From NCBI GenBank assembly GCA_017481825.1, contig JAFUOR010000030.1, forward strand, positions 1 through 50,510: DNA of 50,510 nt, read 5' to 3'. Under the pieces are notes generated by a model. It was not told the origin of the DNA and did not search any database. It saw only the letters and a list, made by a program, of their open reading frames with translations. Below, in pieces: positions 24,114 through 32,596 of the stretch (positions are counted from its first letter, which is position 1; the number at the start of each line of letters is the position of its first letter). The position numbers and the translations under genes are program-made. The stretch comes from Clostridia bacterium (GTDB taxonomy: Bacteria; Bacillota; Clostridia; Christensenellales; Aristaeellaceae).

Positions 24114-26429
24114 TCATCCTCCTTTTATAACGTTATTCTGCTGCCAGAACTCCGCCAGCATCCGCGCCGCCTCGCCCCGCTGCACCACCCACTGCTCCGG
24201 ACAGAGCCGCCGGTAGGCACTTTGGCGGTAGCGGTCGTCCAGCAAAACCGCCGCGCCCCGATCCGTCTCTGTGCGGATGACTCGTCCTACAGCCTGGGCC
24301 ACCTTCTGCATGCCCGGAAGCATGTATGCGTAGAGGAAGCCGTCCCCCAGCGTGCGGTCGTAGTAGTCCCGCAGCGTCTCCTGGAACAGGTTCACCTGCG
24401 GCAGGCCCACGCCCACAATCACCACGCCGTCCAACGCGTCGCCGGGCAAGTCGATGCCCTCGGCAAACACGCCGCCCAACACGCACAGGGACAACACCGC
24501 CTCGCCGCCAGGAACATAGGGCGCCAGGAATTCCGCCCGCTCCGCGTCGGTCATGGCGCTGCGCTGGCACTGGTGCGCAAGATCGAGCATTTCGCTCACC
24601 TGGCGCAGATAGGCAAAGCTTGGGAAAAAGGCGATGTACCGCCCGGGCTTGGCCTCCACCATCGCACGGATGGCCGCTGCGATCTGCCCACAGGCCTGCT
24701 CGCGGAAGCGATAGCGGGTGTTCACGTCCTGCTGGAGAACAAGGAGGTTTTCTTTGGGGAAGGGCGATGGCATGGCGAAACATGCGTCATCCTCCTGACC
24801 GCCCAGGAGGCGCTTCATATCCTCCAGGGGATGCATCGTGGCGGAGAAGCACACCACGCCCCGCAGCAGGGTGGTGATCTGCTCAAAATAGCTTGCCACA
24901 TCCAGCGCAAAGGCCGTCACCGTGCGGCTTCGCCTCCCCTGCCAGAGCCAGGCGTACTCGGTGGTATCGCGCTTTCTGGCCCGCACGAAGGACAGTAGGG
25001 GCAAAAACGTGTCGCTGACCCGCTCACCGGCCTCTTCCCAGGGGAAGTATTCGTTCTGCGAGGCGGTGAAGGCATCTGCCAGCTCCATGCAGGCCCGATC
25101 AAGGGCTTGGGGCAGCTTCTCCAGCACGCCCTCCGTCGTGTCGTCTGAGGGAATGGGCAGATCATCAAGAACCTTGAGCACCTCGGTCATAGCCTTGTAC
25201 AGGGGATGCCTGCGCCCCGCCGCCTTGCCCACCACGGTACGCAGCTTGCGGATGCGTCCGCCGTCCACCGCGCCGGAGAGCATGTCACGTACGCGGGAGA
25301 GCAGGTTATGCGCCTCATCGATGAGCAGTGTAACATTTGCCGTCTGATCGAAGATGCGCTGGATGTGCACCGCCGGGTCGAGGGCGTAATTGTAGTCGCA
25401 GATGGTCAGATCGGCGATCTCCGCCAGACTCAGGCTGAACTCAAAGGGGCAGATGTTATGCTTGTCCGCCATGGCGCGGATGGCCTCCGGCGACCAGTCG
25501 TCGGTGTGCAGCATCTCGTCGATGGCCGCCGCATCCCGCAGAAAATGCCCCTTTGCCCGGGGACAATAATCCGGATGGCAGAGGGTCTTGGCGGGACACT
25601 GCTTGTCCCTGGCGTCCAGGGTGAGTGCCCAGAGATGGAGGGGCTGTGCCCGCATGCGGCGAAGGGCCTCCAGCGCTCCTTGACGCTGAGTGGTACGGGC
25701 CGTAAGATAGTATACCTGTCCCGTCAGACCTTCCCCCAGGGCCTTGAGGGCCGGGAACAGCGCCGCCACGGATTTGCCCGTCCCCGTGGGCATGGAGGCA
25801 AAGAGCCGCTTGCCCAGCTTCACGGCAGTGTACACCTGCACCGCCATCTCCCGCTGCCCGGGCCGGTAGCTGCCAAAGGGGAAGCGCAGATGCCGCAGGG
25901 AGGCGTCCCGCTCCCGCTGGTGCTGGCGCAGCACCCGCAGCCGACGCACATAGGGCTCCAGCACCGCCAGGAAGCGCGCATGGCATTCCTGCGATGTAAG
26001 GATGCTGTCAAACTGCCCGCGTATGCGCCCTTTCCTGTCCACGTAAGCCACGCGGATGCCGACCTTTTCATACCCGCGCTCCTGACACAGCATGTGCCCA
26101 TAGCAGACCGCCTGCATCTCATGGGCCGGGAAGGGCGCCTGAGGTGCGTCCCCGTGCTGCCAGAGCTTGATCTCCTCGATGATAGGCGTATCGCCATCGC
26201 AAAAGGCATCCATGCGCCCGGAGAGCAGGAGGGTGAAATCATCGCAGCATTCGATCAGAAGGGACAGCGGTACCTCTGCCTGCCACCCTTCGCCCAGCAG
26301 GGATTGGCGTGCCTTGTGCCCCAGCATGCCATCCTGCATATCGCGCAGCTGCCCGCCCAGGCGGCGGATATCCGTCCCATGGAGGGTGAATTCAACCAGG
26401 GTGCGGACAGCAAGCTTGATTTGCTCCAT
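24114..26429 (-). CDS. XPD/DinG-like DNA helicase with N-terminal nuclease-like domain
   Basis: A 771-residue superfamily 2 helicase. The first 170 residues resemble a PD-(D/E)XK domain, with the aspartate in SGRMDAF and the E-X-K in IIEEIKLWQ, as in the Cas4/AddB-like nuclease fold. The helicase core has Q-motif-like GSYRPGQREMA, Walker A SMPTGTGKSVAALF near residue 220, four cysteines (DKQCPAKTLCHPDYCPRAK) that fit an XPD-type iron-sulfur cluster, and the DEAH box LLIDEAHNLL. The C-terminal part has GVFAEGIDLPGDAL and QAVGRVIRTETDRG. Start follows GAAAGGAGG. A role in repair of unusual DNA structures is inferred from the family. Confidence 0.88.
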   Translation of the reverse strand: MEQIKLAVRTLVEFTLHGTDIRRLGGQLRDMQDGMLGHKARQSLLGEGWQAEVPLSLLIECCDDFTLLLSGRMDAFCDGDTPIIEEIKLWQHGDAPQAPFPAHEMQAVCYGHMLCQERGYEKVGIRVAYVDRKGRIRGQFDSILTSQECHARFLAVLEPYVRRLRVLRQHQRERDASLRHLRFPFGSYRPGQREMAVQVYTAVKLGKRLFASMPTGTGKSVAALFPALKALGEGLTGQVYYLTARTTQRQGALEALRRMRAQPLHLWALTLDARDKQCPAKTLCHPDYCPRAKGHFLRDAAAIDEMLHTDDWSPEAIRAMADKHNICPFEFSLSLAEIADLTICDYNYALDPAVHIQRIFDQTANVTLLIDEAHNLLSRVRDMLSGAVDGGRIRKLRTVVGKAAGRRHPLYKAMTEVLKVLDDLPIPSDDTTEGVLEKLPQALDRACMELADAFTASQNEYFPWEEAGERVSDTFLPLLSFVRARKRDTTEYAWLWQGRRSRTVTAFALDVASYFEQITTLLRGVVCFSATMHPLEDMKRLLGGQEDDACFAMPSPFPKENLLVLQQDVNTRYRFREQACGQIAAAIRAMVEAKPGRYIAFFPSFAYLRQVSEMLDLAHQCQRSAMTDAERAEFLAPYVPGGEAVLSLCVLGGVFAEGIDLPGDALDGVVIVGVGLPQVNLFQETLRDYYDRTLGDGFLYAYMLPGMQKVAQAVGRVIRTETDRGAAVLLDDRYRQSAYRRLCPEQWVVQRGEAARMLAEFWQQNNVIKGG

Positions 26430-26486
26430 GGGTGACCTCCTTTCGTGCCAGGACTGAGAGGGTTCCTACACAGCATGCTGCAAAAC

Positions 26487-26521
26487 AGAAAAGCGCGGCA
26501 AGCCCTGCAGCCTGCCGCGCT
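26487..26521 (-). terminator. terminator of the divIVA cluster
   Basis: On the minus strand, stem AGCGCGGCA / TGCCGCGCT (9 bp) followed by TTTTCTG, starting 9 bases after the divIVA stop. It ends the long minus-strand unit before the helicase gene. Confidence 0.82.
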
Positions 26522-26529
26522 GAAAAACC

Positions 26530-27039
26530 TTACAGATCGCCCGCCGCGTCGAGGCCTTCCTTGGCCAGCTCGATCAGCGCAGCAAACTTCTCTTTGTACT
26601 CCTTCGCAGAGGCCTTGAGGGTCTCGACGACCTTTTCGAGGTTCTCCTTCTCCTCGGCCAGGTTGCCAAGACGGGCCTTGGCCTCCTCCTGAGCGTTGGC
26701 GATGATATCCGCCGCCTTCGCCTCGGCGTCGGCAATGGTCTGCTCCTTGACCTTCTGGGCCATCTCGAGGATCTCGCGGAAGGTGCCGTCGGGAGTCGTC
26801 GCGGGCGCGGGAGCCGCTTCAGCGGGCTTCACGGCACCGGCTTCAGCCTCGGCCTTGCGGGCCTGCGCCTGCGCCATGTCGAGCTTCTGCTGCATGGCAG
26901 CCACTTCATTCTCCATGCGCTCAAATTCGTCGCAGATGCTGTCCAGGAATTCATCGACCTCCAGCTGATCGTAGCCCTTGGCCGCCACGCGGAACTGCTT
27001 GGTCTCGATGACCTCGATGGTGATCTTCTGATTCTCCAT
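26530..27039 (-). CDS. divIVA: DivIVA-family cell division protein
   Basis: A 169-residue protein of the DivIVA/GpsB family, which binds curved membrane at poles and septa and organises division or growth proteins. The N-terminal lipid-binding domain is clear: KQFRVAAKGYDQLEVDEFLD with the usual F/Y-D-XX-EVDEFLD pattern. A coiled coil follows (EFERMENEVAAMQQKLDMA), an Ala/Pro linker (KPAEAAPAPATTPDG) and a second coiled coil (KVKEQTIADAEAKAADII). Start ATG 27039 follows GGAAGGAG. It is the last gene of the ylmH cluster, 55 bp after ylmH, and is followed by a terminator. Confidence 0.93.
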   Translation of the reverse strand: MENQKITIEVIETKQFRVAAKGYDQLEVDEFLDSICDEFERMENEVAAMQQKLDMAQAQARKAEAEAGAVKPAEAAPAPATTPDGTFREILEMAQKVKEQTIADAEAKAADIIANAQEEAKARLGNLAEEKENLEKVVETLKASAKEYKEKFAALIELAKEGLDAAGDL

Positions 27040-27094
27040 GTTGATTGCTCCTTCCAGTACAGTTTGGTTCATCTTATTAACAGCGCACGAGCGC

Positions 27095-27841
27095 TTATGT
27101 ACGTTTGAATATCTCCAGCGTCACAGGCAGACGATCCTTGCGGGTTCTGTCCCCCACGCTGATCAGGCGGATGCGCCCAAAGCCGCGCACGCTCAGCAGC
27201 TGTCCGGGCTCAAGCTGGCGGTCGATACGCTCCTCTACCCCATGCTCCACCGCCACCAGGCCTGCGCGGATCATCTCCGCCGCCCGGGCGCGGGAGGTCT
27301 TCACGCCGCTGGCAAGAATGCTGTCCAGCCGCAGGGAGGCGACGGTGTCCCGCAGCTCCTCCCCCTTGGGCGGAGCGATGACGGGCGGCTCCTCCAGCAG
27401 CTTCACCTGCAGGGGGACGTTCCCGGCCTTGTCCCATTCGACGGGCAGCCGCGCGGCAACCTCCGGCAGAACCAGCAGATACGCATGATCCTCCAGGGCG
27501 ATCAGGTCGCCGAAGAAGCTGCGATCCATGCCCAGGGCCATGAGGCTTCCCAGCAGATCGCGGTGATCGGCCCTTGCAAACTTCGCCGCCCAGCGGATTT
27601 CCACCCACAGCGCGGTGAATTCCGCCTCCGCCCACGGGGGATGGAAGCAGACCTGCACGCGCTCAGCGTCAGGCCAGCCGCCGTCAAAGGAGACGTCAAC
27701 CTGGTTCTCCCGGGCCATGTGCACAGCCAGCGCCCGCTCCTCGCCGGTAACAAAGCGTCCTGGCACAGGGCAGTCAAGCTTATCCGCCCTTGCCGCCCCC
27801 TGACGGAGCCGCAGGGCGGCCTGCTCATCGGTTCGTGGCAT
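27095..27841 (-). CDS. ylmH: S4-domain RNA-binding protein YlmH
   Basis: A 248-residue YlmH-like protein. Family members bind RNA and in Bacillus YlmH takes part in rescue of stalled large ribosomal subunits. The first two thirds form the YlmH-specific part, with FHPPWAEAEF and HRDLLGSLMALGMDRSFFGD. The C-terminal S4 domain follows: LRLDSILASGVKTSRARAAE and GQLLSVRGFGRIRL. The ATG shares its first base with the yggT stop (TAATG), so it is translationally coupled; an upstream in-frame ATG inside yggT is rejected. Its place among yggT, sepF and divIVA is the conserved Gram-positive order. Confidence 0.92.
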   Translation of the reverse strand: MPRTDEQAALRLRQGAARADKLDCPVPGRFVTGEERALAVHMARENQVDVSFDGGWPDAERVQVCFHPPWAEAEFTALWVEIRWAAKFARADHRDLLGSLMALGMDRSFFGDLIALEDHAYLLVLPEVAARLPVEWDKAGNVPLQVKLLEEPPVIAPPKGEELRDTVASLRLDSILASGVKTSRARAAEMIRAGLVAVEHGVEERIDRQLEPGQLLSVRGFGRIRLISVGDRTRKDRLPVTLEIFKRT

Positions 27842-28086
27842 TACAGCAGCCACTGCACGATGCTGATCAGCACCCACAGCACCACGGGAGACCAGTCGAT
27901 CTTCTGCCAGTCAGTGGGCAGCTTCTGCGCCATGAACTTGCGGATGGGGTTCAGCACGGGCTCAATCACGCTGCGCAGGAGCTCCGTCCACTTGTTGGCG
28001 GAGACCTTCATCCAGGACAGCACAACGTAAACGATCAGCAGCAGCTTGTAAACGTCCAGAAGGGCGACGATAAGGTTGGTGATCAT
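27841..28086 (-). CDS. yggT: YggT-family membrane protein
   Basis: An 81-residue membrane protein of the YggT family with two hydrophobic helices: NLIVALLDVYKLLLIVYVVL near the start and IDWSPVVLWVLISIVQWLL at the end. Between them is the conserved RSVIEPVLNPIRKFM with the family's P-hydrophobic-N-P-IR motif. Its role is unclear but it is kept beside sepF and ylmH in many bacteria. AAGGAGG precedes the ATG, and the stop overlaps the ylmH start by one base. Confidence 0.92.
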   Translation of the reverse strand: MITNLIVALLDVYKLLLIVYVVLSWMKVSANKWTELLRSVIEPVLNPIRKFMAQKLPTDWQKIDWSPVVLWVLISIVQWLL

Positions 28087-28165
28087 GATTATTTCCTCCT
28101 TGGTCTGTATGCGGGCCGGCAGGCGCGTTCAGAGACCGTCAGCCTGGCCGGTTGATGACGTGTTG

Positions 28166-29188
28166 TCAACGCTTCATGCCGAAGCCGCCGTAATCGGTGT
28201 AGGCGCCGGCCTGATTGCCGCCGGACGCGCGCTGGCCAAAGCCGCCGACAAAATCGTCCTGGCGGGCATGCTGGCCAAAGCCGCGGGCGTAGGAACGGTT
28301 GCCGAAGCTACGCTCAGGATCGGGCCAGCGGCGGTCGATATCCTCCTCGCCAAAGCGGCGAAGGGCCTCGAAGGGCTGCACCTGCACCTGGGGCGGCGTG
28401 ATGAGGTAGATCTGCTTGCCCGAGACGCGGATGAAGTTCTGATTCATCGCGTAGGCCGCGCCGTAGAGCAGATCCATGCAGCGATCCGCTTCCATCACAT
28501 CGCTGATCTGCTCAGCGTTGACAATCATGGCCTCGTTGTTCTGCATGAACTCAATCAGCCGGTAGCAGTTAGAGATGCTGGTAATCTGCGCCACTCGCAG
28601 CACCAGCTTGTACACGCTGCCCTCCTCCGACACGAAGGAACCCGGCATGTAAGTAATGTTGCCCTCCTGGCGCAGGGGCTGCTGGGGCTGCGGCTGCTGC
28701 ATGGGCGGCTGATTCATCCGCACATAGCCCGTCTGCCCCATCGGCTGCGCGCCGTTCATCGGCGGCTGGAAGCCCTGCTGGGGCTGCACAGGGGGCATCT
28801 GCCGGAACTGGCTGGTATACTGCATGGGCTGCTGGGGCTGGTTGAACACAGGCTGATAGCCGGTCTGCATCGGCATCTGACCCATGGTCTGCTGGAAGAC
28901 GGGCGCGCCCTGCTGCTGGCGGGGCATAGGAGCCGTCTGGCCCCCGACCTGCTGGAACTGCATGCCGCCCATGTCCACGCCGCCGGGCATCATACCGGTG
29001 AAGCCATGCATCGGCTCCTGATATCCGGACGCACCCTGCATGGGCGTGGTATCCTGCGCCTTCTTCTTATTCACCTTCGGCTGATACCCGCTGAAACCGC
29101 CGTCCGCCCGGTTGCTCGGTACGCCCTGAGCTTCCTGCCTGGGCATCTTCGACTGCAGCCAGGACTGGGCCTTATCCCAAATTGCCAT
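28166..29188 (-). CDS. sepF: SepF-like cell division protein with long low-complexity linker
   Basis: A 340-residue protein whose C-terminal third is a SepF domain; SepF anchors FtsZ to the membrane and aids septum assembly. The N-terminus (MAIWDKAQSWLQSKM) can form the amphipathic membrane helix. A linker of about 150 residues rich in Gln, Pro, Met and Gly follows (for example QPQQPMQYTSQFRQMPPVQP). The SepF core starts near residue 180 with GSVYKLVLRVAQITSI and includes EAMIVNAEQISDVMEADRCM and the G-rich IRVSGKQIYLITP. A further G/R/F-rich tail ends GGFGMKR. Usual SepF is about 150 residues, so the linker and tail are exceptional. Start ATG 29188 follows GGAGG. Confidence 0.87.
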   Translation of the reverse strand: MAIWDKAQSWLQSKMPRQEAQGVPSNRADGGFSGYQPKVNKKKAQDTTPMQGASGYQEPMHGFTGMMPGGVDMGGMQFQQVGGQTAPMPRQQQGAPVFQQTMGQMPMQTGYQPVFNQPQQPMQYTSQFRQMPPVQPQQGFQPPMNGAQPMGQTGYVRMNQPPMQQPQPQQPLRQEGNITYMPGSFVSEEGSVYKLVLRVAQITSISNCYRLIEFMQNNEAMIVNAEQISDVMEADRCMDLLYGAAYAMNQNFIRVSGKQIYLITPPQVQVQPFEALRRFGEEDIDRRWPDPERSFGNRSYARGFGQHARQDDFVGGFGQRASGGNQAGAYTDYGGFGMKR

Positions 29189-29209
29189 GTGTATACCTCC
29201 AAACGTGGT

Positions 29210-29285
29210 GCCTGCGGGATAAAGAGGCGCTCCCTCATCCCCCGCCAAAGGGTCGTCACTGACCATCCGGACACCCTTCTCGCGA
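29210..29285. repeat. GC-rich nested-palindrome repeat, degraded copy B
   Basis: In the 187-bp yggS-sepF gap, a stretch with GAGGCGCTCCCTCATCCCC, CCGCCAAAGGG and CGGACACCCTTCTCGCGAT matches, in order, blocks of the copy at 13427-13575. It is shorter and more diverged. Confidence 0.45.
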
Positions 29286-29375
29286 TCTTTCTTATCTTAC
29301 TCTCTTACACTGCATGCTGAGGCAGGCGATCCATGCTCGCCCCTACGGCCTCGGTTCCCCGCACGCAACTTTGCA

Positions 29376-30062
29376 TCATCCCCGCGCGCCCATAAGCGCC
29401 GACCCTACGCGCACCATCGTCGCGCCATGTCTGGCAGCCAGCAGATAGTCGCCGGACATGCCCATGGAGAGTTCCTCCATGGCGACGCCGTCGATGGCTT
29501 CCTCGCGCAGCTGCTCAAAGAGGGTGCGCATGTCCGCAAAGAGTCCGCCGAGGTATGCTTCATCGGGGGTGTTGGGCATGATGGCCATCAGGCCCTTGAC
29601 GCGCAGGCCAGCCATGTGACGGACTTCCTGCAAAAAGTCCCGCACTGCCTGCGGAGGCATGCCGCCCTTCTGCTCCTCCCCTGCGGGAGAAACCTGAATA
29701 AGCACCGGCATGCATACGCCCAGCTTCTGCGCCTGGCGGTCGATCTCCAGCGCCAGATTCATCCGATCCAGCGACTGAATGAGACATACCTTATCTATTA
29801 TATACTTAACTTTGTTGGTTTGCAACCGCCCTATTTGATGAATTCGGAATTTTTTGCCGATTTCAGGCCATTTTTCGACGATCTCCTGCACGCGGTTCTC
29901 GCCGATATCGGTGACGCCGAGAGCGGTAAGGGGCAGAATATCCTCCGCAGGGTGGGTCTTGGTGACTGCGATCAGCTGCGGCGGGGCGTACAAGCCGCCG
30001 GAAGCCGCTGCCAGAGCGGTCTGAATGGCCTCGTGACGCTGGGCCAGGTCGGTGGGGAGCAT
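29376..30062 (-). CDS. yggS: YggS-family PLP homeostasis protein
   Basis: A 228-residue single-domain PLP-binding protein of the YggS/PLPBP family, which buffers pyridoxal phosphate rather than catalysing a known reaction. The PLP lysine lies in LIAVTKTHPAEDI near residue 35; GENRVQEI, HQIGRLQTNKVKYI and the phosphate-binding SMGMSGDYLLAARHGATMVR are typical. Start ATG 30062 follows AAGGAA; an in-frame GTG at 30071 overlaps that site. It lies upstream of sepF as in many Firmicutes. The coding DNA happens to contain the ATTCCGAATT motif near 29838, in the codons before HQIG. Confidence 0.94.
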   Translation of the reverse strand: MLPTDLAQRHEAIQTALAAASGGLYAPPQLIAVTKTHPAEDILPLTALGVTDIGENRVQEIVEKWPEIGKKFRIHQIGRLQTNKVKYIIDKVCLIQSLDRMNLALEIDRQAQKLGVCMPVLIQVSPAGEEQKGGMPPQAVRDFLQEVRHMAGLRVKGLMAIMPNTPDEAYLGGLFADMRTLFEQLREEAIDGVAMEELSMGMSGDYLLAARHGATMVRVGSALMGARG

Positions 30063-30131
30063 GGGGGTCACTTCCTTACGTTGGGTTGATGGGCAAGCAG
30101 GGGAACATCGCTCCCCGGAGGCGGCCCTTCC

Positions 30132-31820
30132 TCAGAACAGCCGCACCGTCATGTTCTCAAACAGCAGCCCCTGCTGGATGGCCTGGAAATAGGCGTTGCC
30201 GCTGTCGGTGTGGATCACGTTGACGGGAATGAAGGATTCCGTGCTGCCCTCGACCACCACCACGCCGGTCATGCCGTCCTGGGTGTAGATGGCACGCTCG
30301 GGCACCATGAGGGTATCCATCGATTCACCCAGCACAGCCTCGCAGGTGCGCATATAGAGCACGGGCTTGACGGAGCTGGTCACCTTCAGGCGCACCAGCA
30401 GCTCGCCGCCGGAGCGGGTGAAGTTCACCACCTCGGCGGAAACATGGGTGTTCTCAAATCGCTCCAGCTGCAATTCGTACACCTGGCCGTTAACGGGATT
30501 CCAGGTCGTATCCTTGGACAGGAAGAGGACGTACCACTCATTGTCCTTCACCATGCGGTAGATGGTAGTCTTGCCCTTCTGTGCCAGGGATAGCTCAGGC
30601 TTGGCGCCATTGATCATATTGCGCACGGCGATAGGATCGAAGGTCTGGTAGTTGTTGCTGGTCAATCCGTACTCATAGCCATCGGAGTAGAAGGACACGA
30701 TGGCCTCGCCCGTGGCAGTGTACTGCTTGGTCCAGCTGTCGATGCGCTGGGTCTGGCTGGTCTCGTCGTCGTAGAGGCGGGAGTAGCGCTGGTCAGCGGC
30801 GTACTTCTGCTTGAGGTACTGCTGGCGCGCCTCGATGGCGGTGGAGAGCAGCGCCTCCTGATTGGCAAGGCTGCCGCGGGCACCGGCGATCATGTCGCGG
30901 ACCTCCTTTGCGCGGGTCAGCACGTCGGAGTTCACGCGGGTCAGCTTCGCATCGTAGGTCGTTTCGCCCTCCAGCAGCTCTTTCTGATAATCGCGGATCT
31001 GCTCGCGGTATTCCAGCAGCGTGTTCATCTCACGGGTAGAATAACCGGAGGAATACACCTTGCAGATGTAGTCGCCGCGCACGATAGATGCACCCTCCTC
31101 CGCATCGTAGAGGACGGAGGTCACACCCTCCGCGTCATAGGGCGCCTCGTTGCGTACGATGAGGCAATCACCCGTATGGGTGGCGCTCAGACTGCCGGAA
31201 GCGATGGTGCCGTATTTGGCGGCCTCAGGGGCAAACTGGCTGTAAAGGTACCAGCCTGCAAAGCCCAGGGCCACCAGAATCACCGCCACATGAAAGAAGG
31301 TCAGCTTCAACCGGGGCTTAACGGGCTTGCGCTCCTGGGGCGGGAAGCCGGCAGGAGGCTGTTCCATCATCTGCTGCTCCTGATTGAACAGGTGCTGATA
31401 TCCCTCGTCGGAATAAGGCTGCTGCTGATAGGTAGCATAGCCCGGCTGCTGGGGATAGCCGCCATAGGGCTGCTGATAGGGCGGCATCTGCCCGGTGTAG
31501 CCATTCTGCGCGTCGCCATAGCCCTGGTGCATGCCGGAAACAGGCGAAGTTCCGGAAACAGACGAAGTTCCGGAAACAGACGAAGTCTGCTGTTGAGGGA
31601 TGTTCATCTGCGGAACATAACCCACCGGCGGGCGGAGCGAGCCCGTATTGGGTGACACCGGTTGCACCGGAGGCATCGGTTGCACCGGAGGCACCGGTTG
31701 CACCGGAGGCATCGGCTGCACCGGAGGCATCGGCTGCCCATACGGTTGCTGGCCATAATCCTGCTGCCCGGGCTGGCCATACGGCTGCTGCCCCTGCGGC
31801 GGATAGAACTGGTTATCCAT
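30132..31820 (-). CDS. HlyD-like membrane protein with proline/glutamine-rich N-terminus
   Basis: A 562-residue single-pass membrane protein. The first 165 residues are low complexity, rich in Pro, Gln, Gly and Tyr, with a MPPVQP hexapeptide repeat and an SVSGTS repeat. A membrane helix follows (LTFFHVAVILVALGFAGWYL). The outer part resembles HlyD-type adaptors: a barrel-sandwich half near SGSLSATHTGDCLIVRNEA, a coiled-coil hairpin near residues 260-340, and the second half with GQVYELQLERFENTHVSAEV and VPERAIYTQDGMTGVVVV. HlyD-like genes upstream of yggS and sepF are common in Clostridia; their partner is unknown. There is no transporter gene nearby. Confidence 0.78.
   Translation of the reverse strand: MDNQFYPPQGQQPYGQPGQQDYGQQPYGQPMPPVQPMPPVQPVPPVQPMPPVQPVSPNTGSLRPPVGYVPQMNIPQQQTSSVSGTSSVSGTSPVSGMHQGYGDAQNGYTGQMPPYQQPYGGYPQQPGYATYQQQPYSDEGYQHLFNQEQQMMEQPPAGFPPQERKPVKPRLKLTFFHVAVILVALGFAGWYLYSQFAPEAAKYGTIASGSLSATHTGDCLIVRNEAPYDAEGVTSVLYDAEEGASIVRGDYICKVYSSGYSTREMNTLLEYREQIRDYQKELLEGETTYDAKLTRVNSDVLTRAKEVRDMIAGARGSLANQEALLSTAIEARQQYLKQKYAADQRYSRLYDDETSQTQRIDSWTKQYTATGEAIVSFYSDGYEYGLTSNNYQTFDPIAVRNMINGAKPELSLAQKGKTTIYRMVKDNEWYVLFLSKDTTWNPVNGQVYELQLERFENTHVSAEVVNFTRSGGELLVRLKVTSSVKPVLYMRTCEAVLGESMDTLMVPERAIYTQDGMTGVVVVEGSTESFIPVNVIHTDSGNAYFQAIQQGLLFENMTVRLF
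31536..31589 (-). repeat. 18-bp tandem repeat in the HlyD-like gene (three units)
   Basis: Three units of GGAAACAGACGAAGTTCC (plus-strand reading), nearly identical, encode the repeated SVSGTS segment in the disordered N-terminal part. Such repeats can change copy number by slippage. Confidence 0.8.
31662..31733 (-). repeat. 18-bp tandem repeat in the HlyD-like gene (four units)
   Basis: Four units of TTGCACCGGAGGCATCGG or close variants (plus-strand reading) encode tandem MPPVQP/VPPVQP hexapeptides near residue 30-55 of the protein. Confidence 0.85.
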
Positions 31821-31844
31821 GAAAACTCCCCTTTTGTCTGTCCG

Positions 31845-32594
31845 TTAATGCACGGCCTGCCAGTGATCGGTCATGGCGCGCAGCCTCGTGAGGAGCTTGC
31901 GTTCCATGCGGCTGACCTGCATCTGGCTGAGGCCCAGGGCCCGTGCGGTGTCCCGCTGCCCCAGACGCTCGATGTATCGCTTCTCCAGCAGCGTCTTCTC
32001 CTGGGGAGTGACCTGCTGGAGGATCCATTGCATCCATTGCTTTTGTTCCACGGCCTCATAGCCGCTTTCCGCCACGCCCAGGCGTTCCTCCAGGCGCTGC
32101 GCATCCTCATCGGAGGACATCGGTGCGTCCATGGACAGGGTGTCCTGCGTGTCGCGGGCATCCAGCAGGCTCAGCAGCTCCTCGGGCGTGATCTGCATGT
32201 ACTCAGCAATCTCGCGCAGGGTAGGCTCGCGCCGCAGCTGCTGCTCCAAGGCGTCCGTGGCCCGCTTGAGCTGGTACAGGCGCGTGCGGGTATCCCGGCT
32301 GACGCGGATGGCGCTGCCCTTGTCCCGGATATAATTGCGTACCTCCCCCGCGATGGTGGGCATGGCAAAGGTGGAGAATTTGAAGCCTCTTTCCGGCTCG
32401 AAGCGCTCGATGGCTTTCATCAGCGCCATCGCAGCCACCTGCTCCAGATCCTCCCTCTCCACACCCTGCCCGATGAAACGCCGCGCAATCGACCGGCACA
32501 GGGGCAGATACCCCTCCACCAGCTGCGCCATGACGTCGGGGGCACGGTTGGCGGCATAATCCGCCAGAAGCGGAATCAGGCGTGCATCGTCCAT
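31845..32594 (-). CDS. SigB/SigF/SigG-type RNA polymerase sigma factor
   Basis: A 249-residue sigma factor with regions 2, 3 and 4. Region 2 is seen in FIGQGVEREDLEQVAAMALM and FKFSTFAMPTIAGEVRNYIR; region 3 in REPTLREIAEYMQITPEELL; region 4 in LLEKRYIERLGQRDTARALG and MQVSRMERKLL. It resembles the stress/sporulation group (SigB, SigF, SigG) but cannot be assigned to one. The ATG is two bases after the stop of an anti-sigma-like ATPase gene, the order seen in spoIIAB-sigF and rsbW-sigB. A separate anti-anti-sigma gene is absent. The HlyD-like gene follows after 24 bp. Confidence 0.9.
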   Translation of the reverse strand: MDDARLIPLLADYAANRAPDVMAQLVEGYLPLCRSIARRFIGQGVEREDLEQVAAMALMKAIERFEPERGFKFSTFAMPTIAGEVRNYIRDKGSAIRVSRDTRTRLYQLKRATDALEQQLRREPTLREIAEYMQITPEELLSLLDARDTQDTLSMDAPMSSDEDAQRLEERLGVAESGYEAVEQKQWMQWILQQVTPQEKTLLEKRYIERLGQRDTARALGLSQMQVSRMERKLLTRLRAMTDHWQAVH

Positions 32595-32596
32595 CG

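Noticed and set aside
29836-29848. ATTCCGAATT motif within yggS as another repeat copy
   Set aside because: It lies in codons that align with the conserved HQIGRLQTNK region of the family, so chance codon choice explains it better than insertion.
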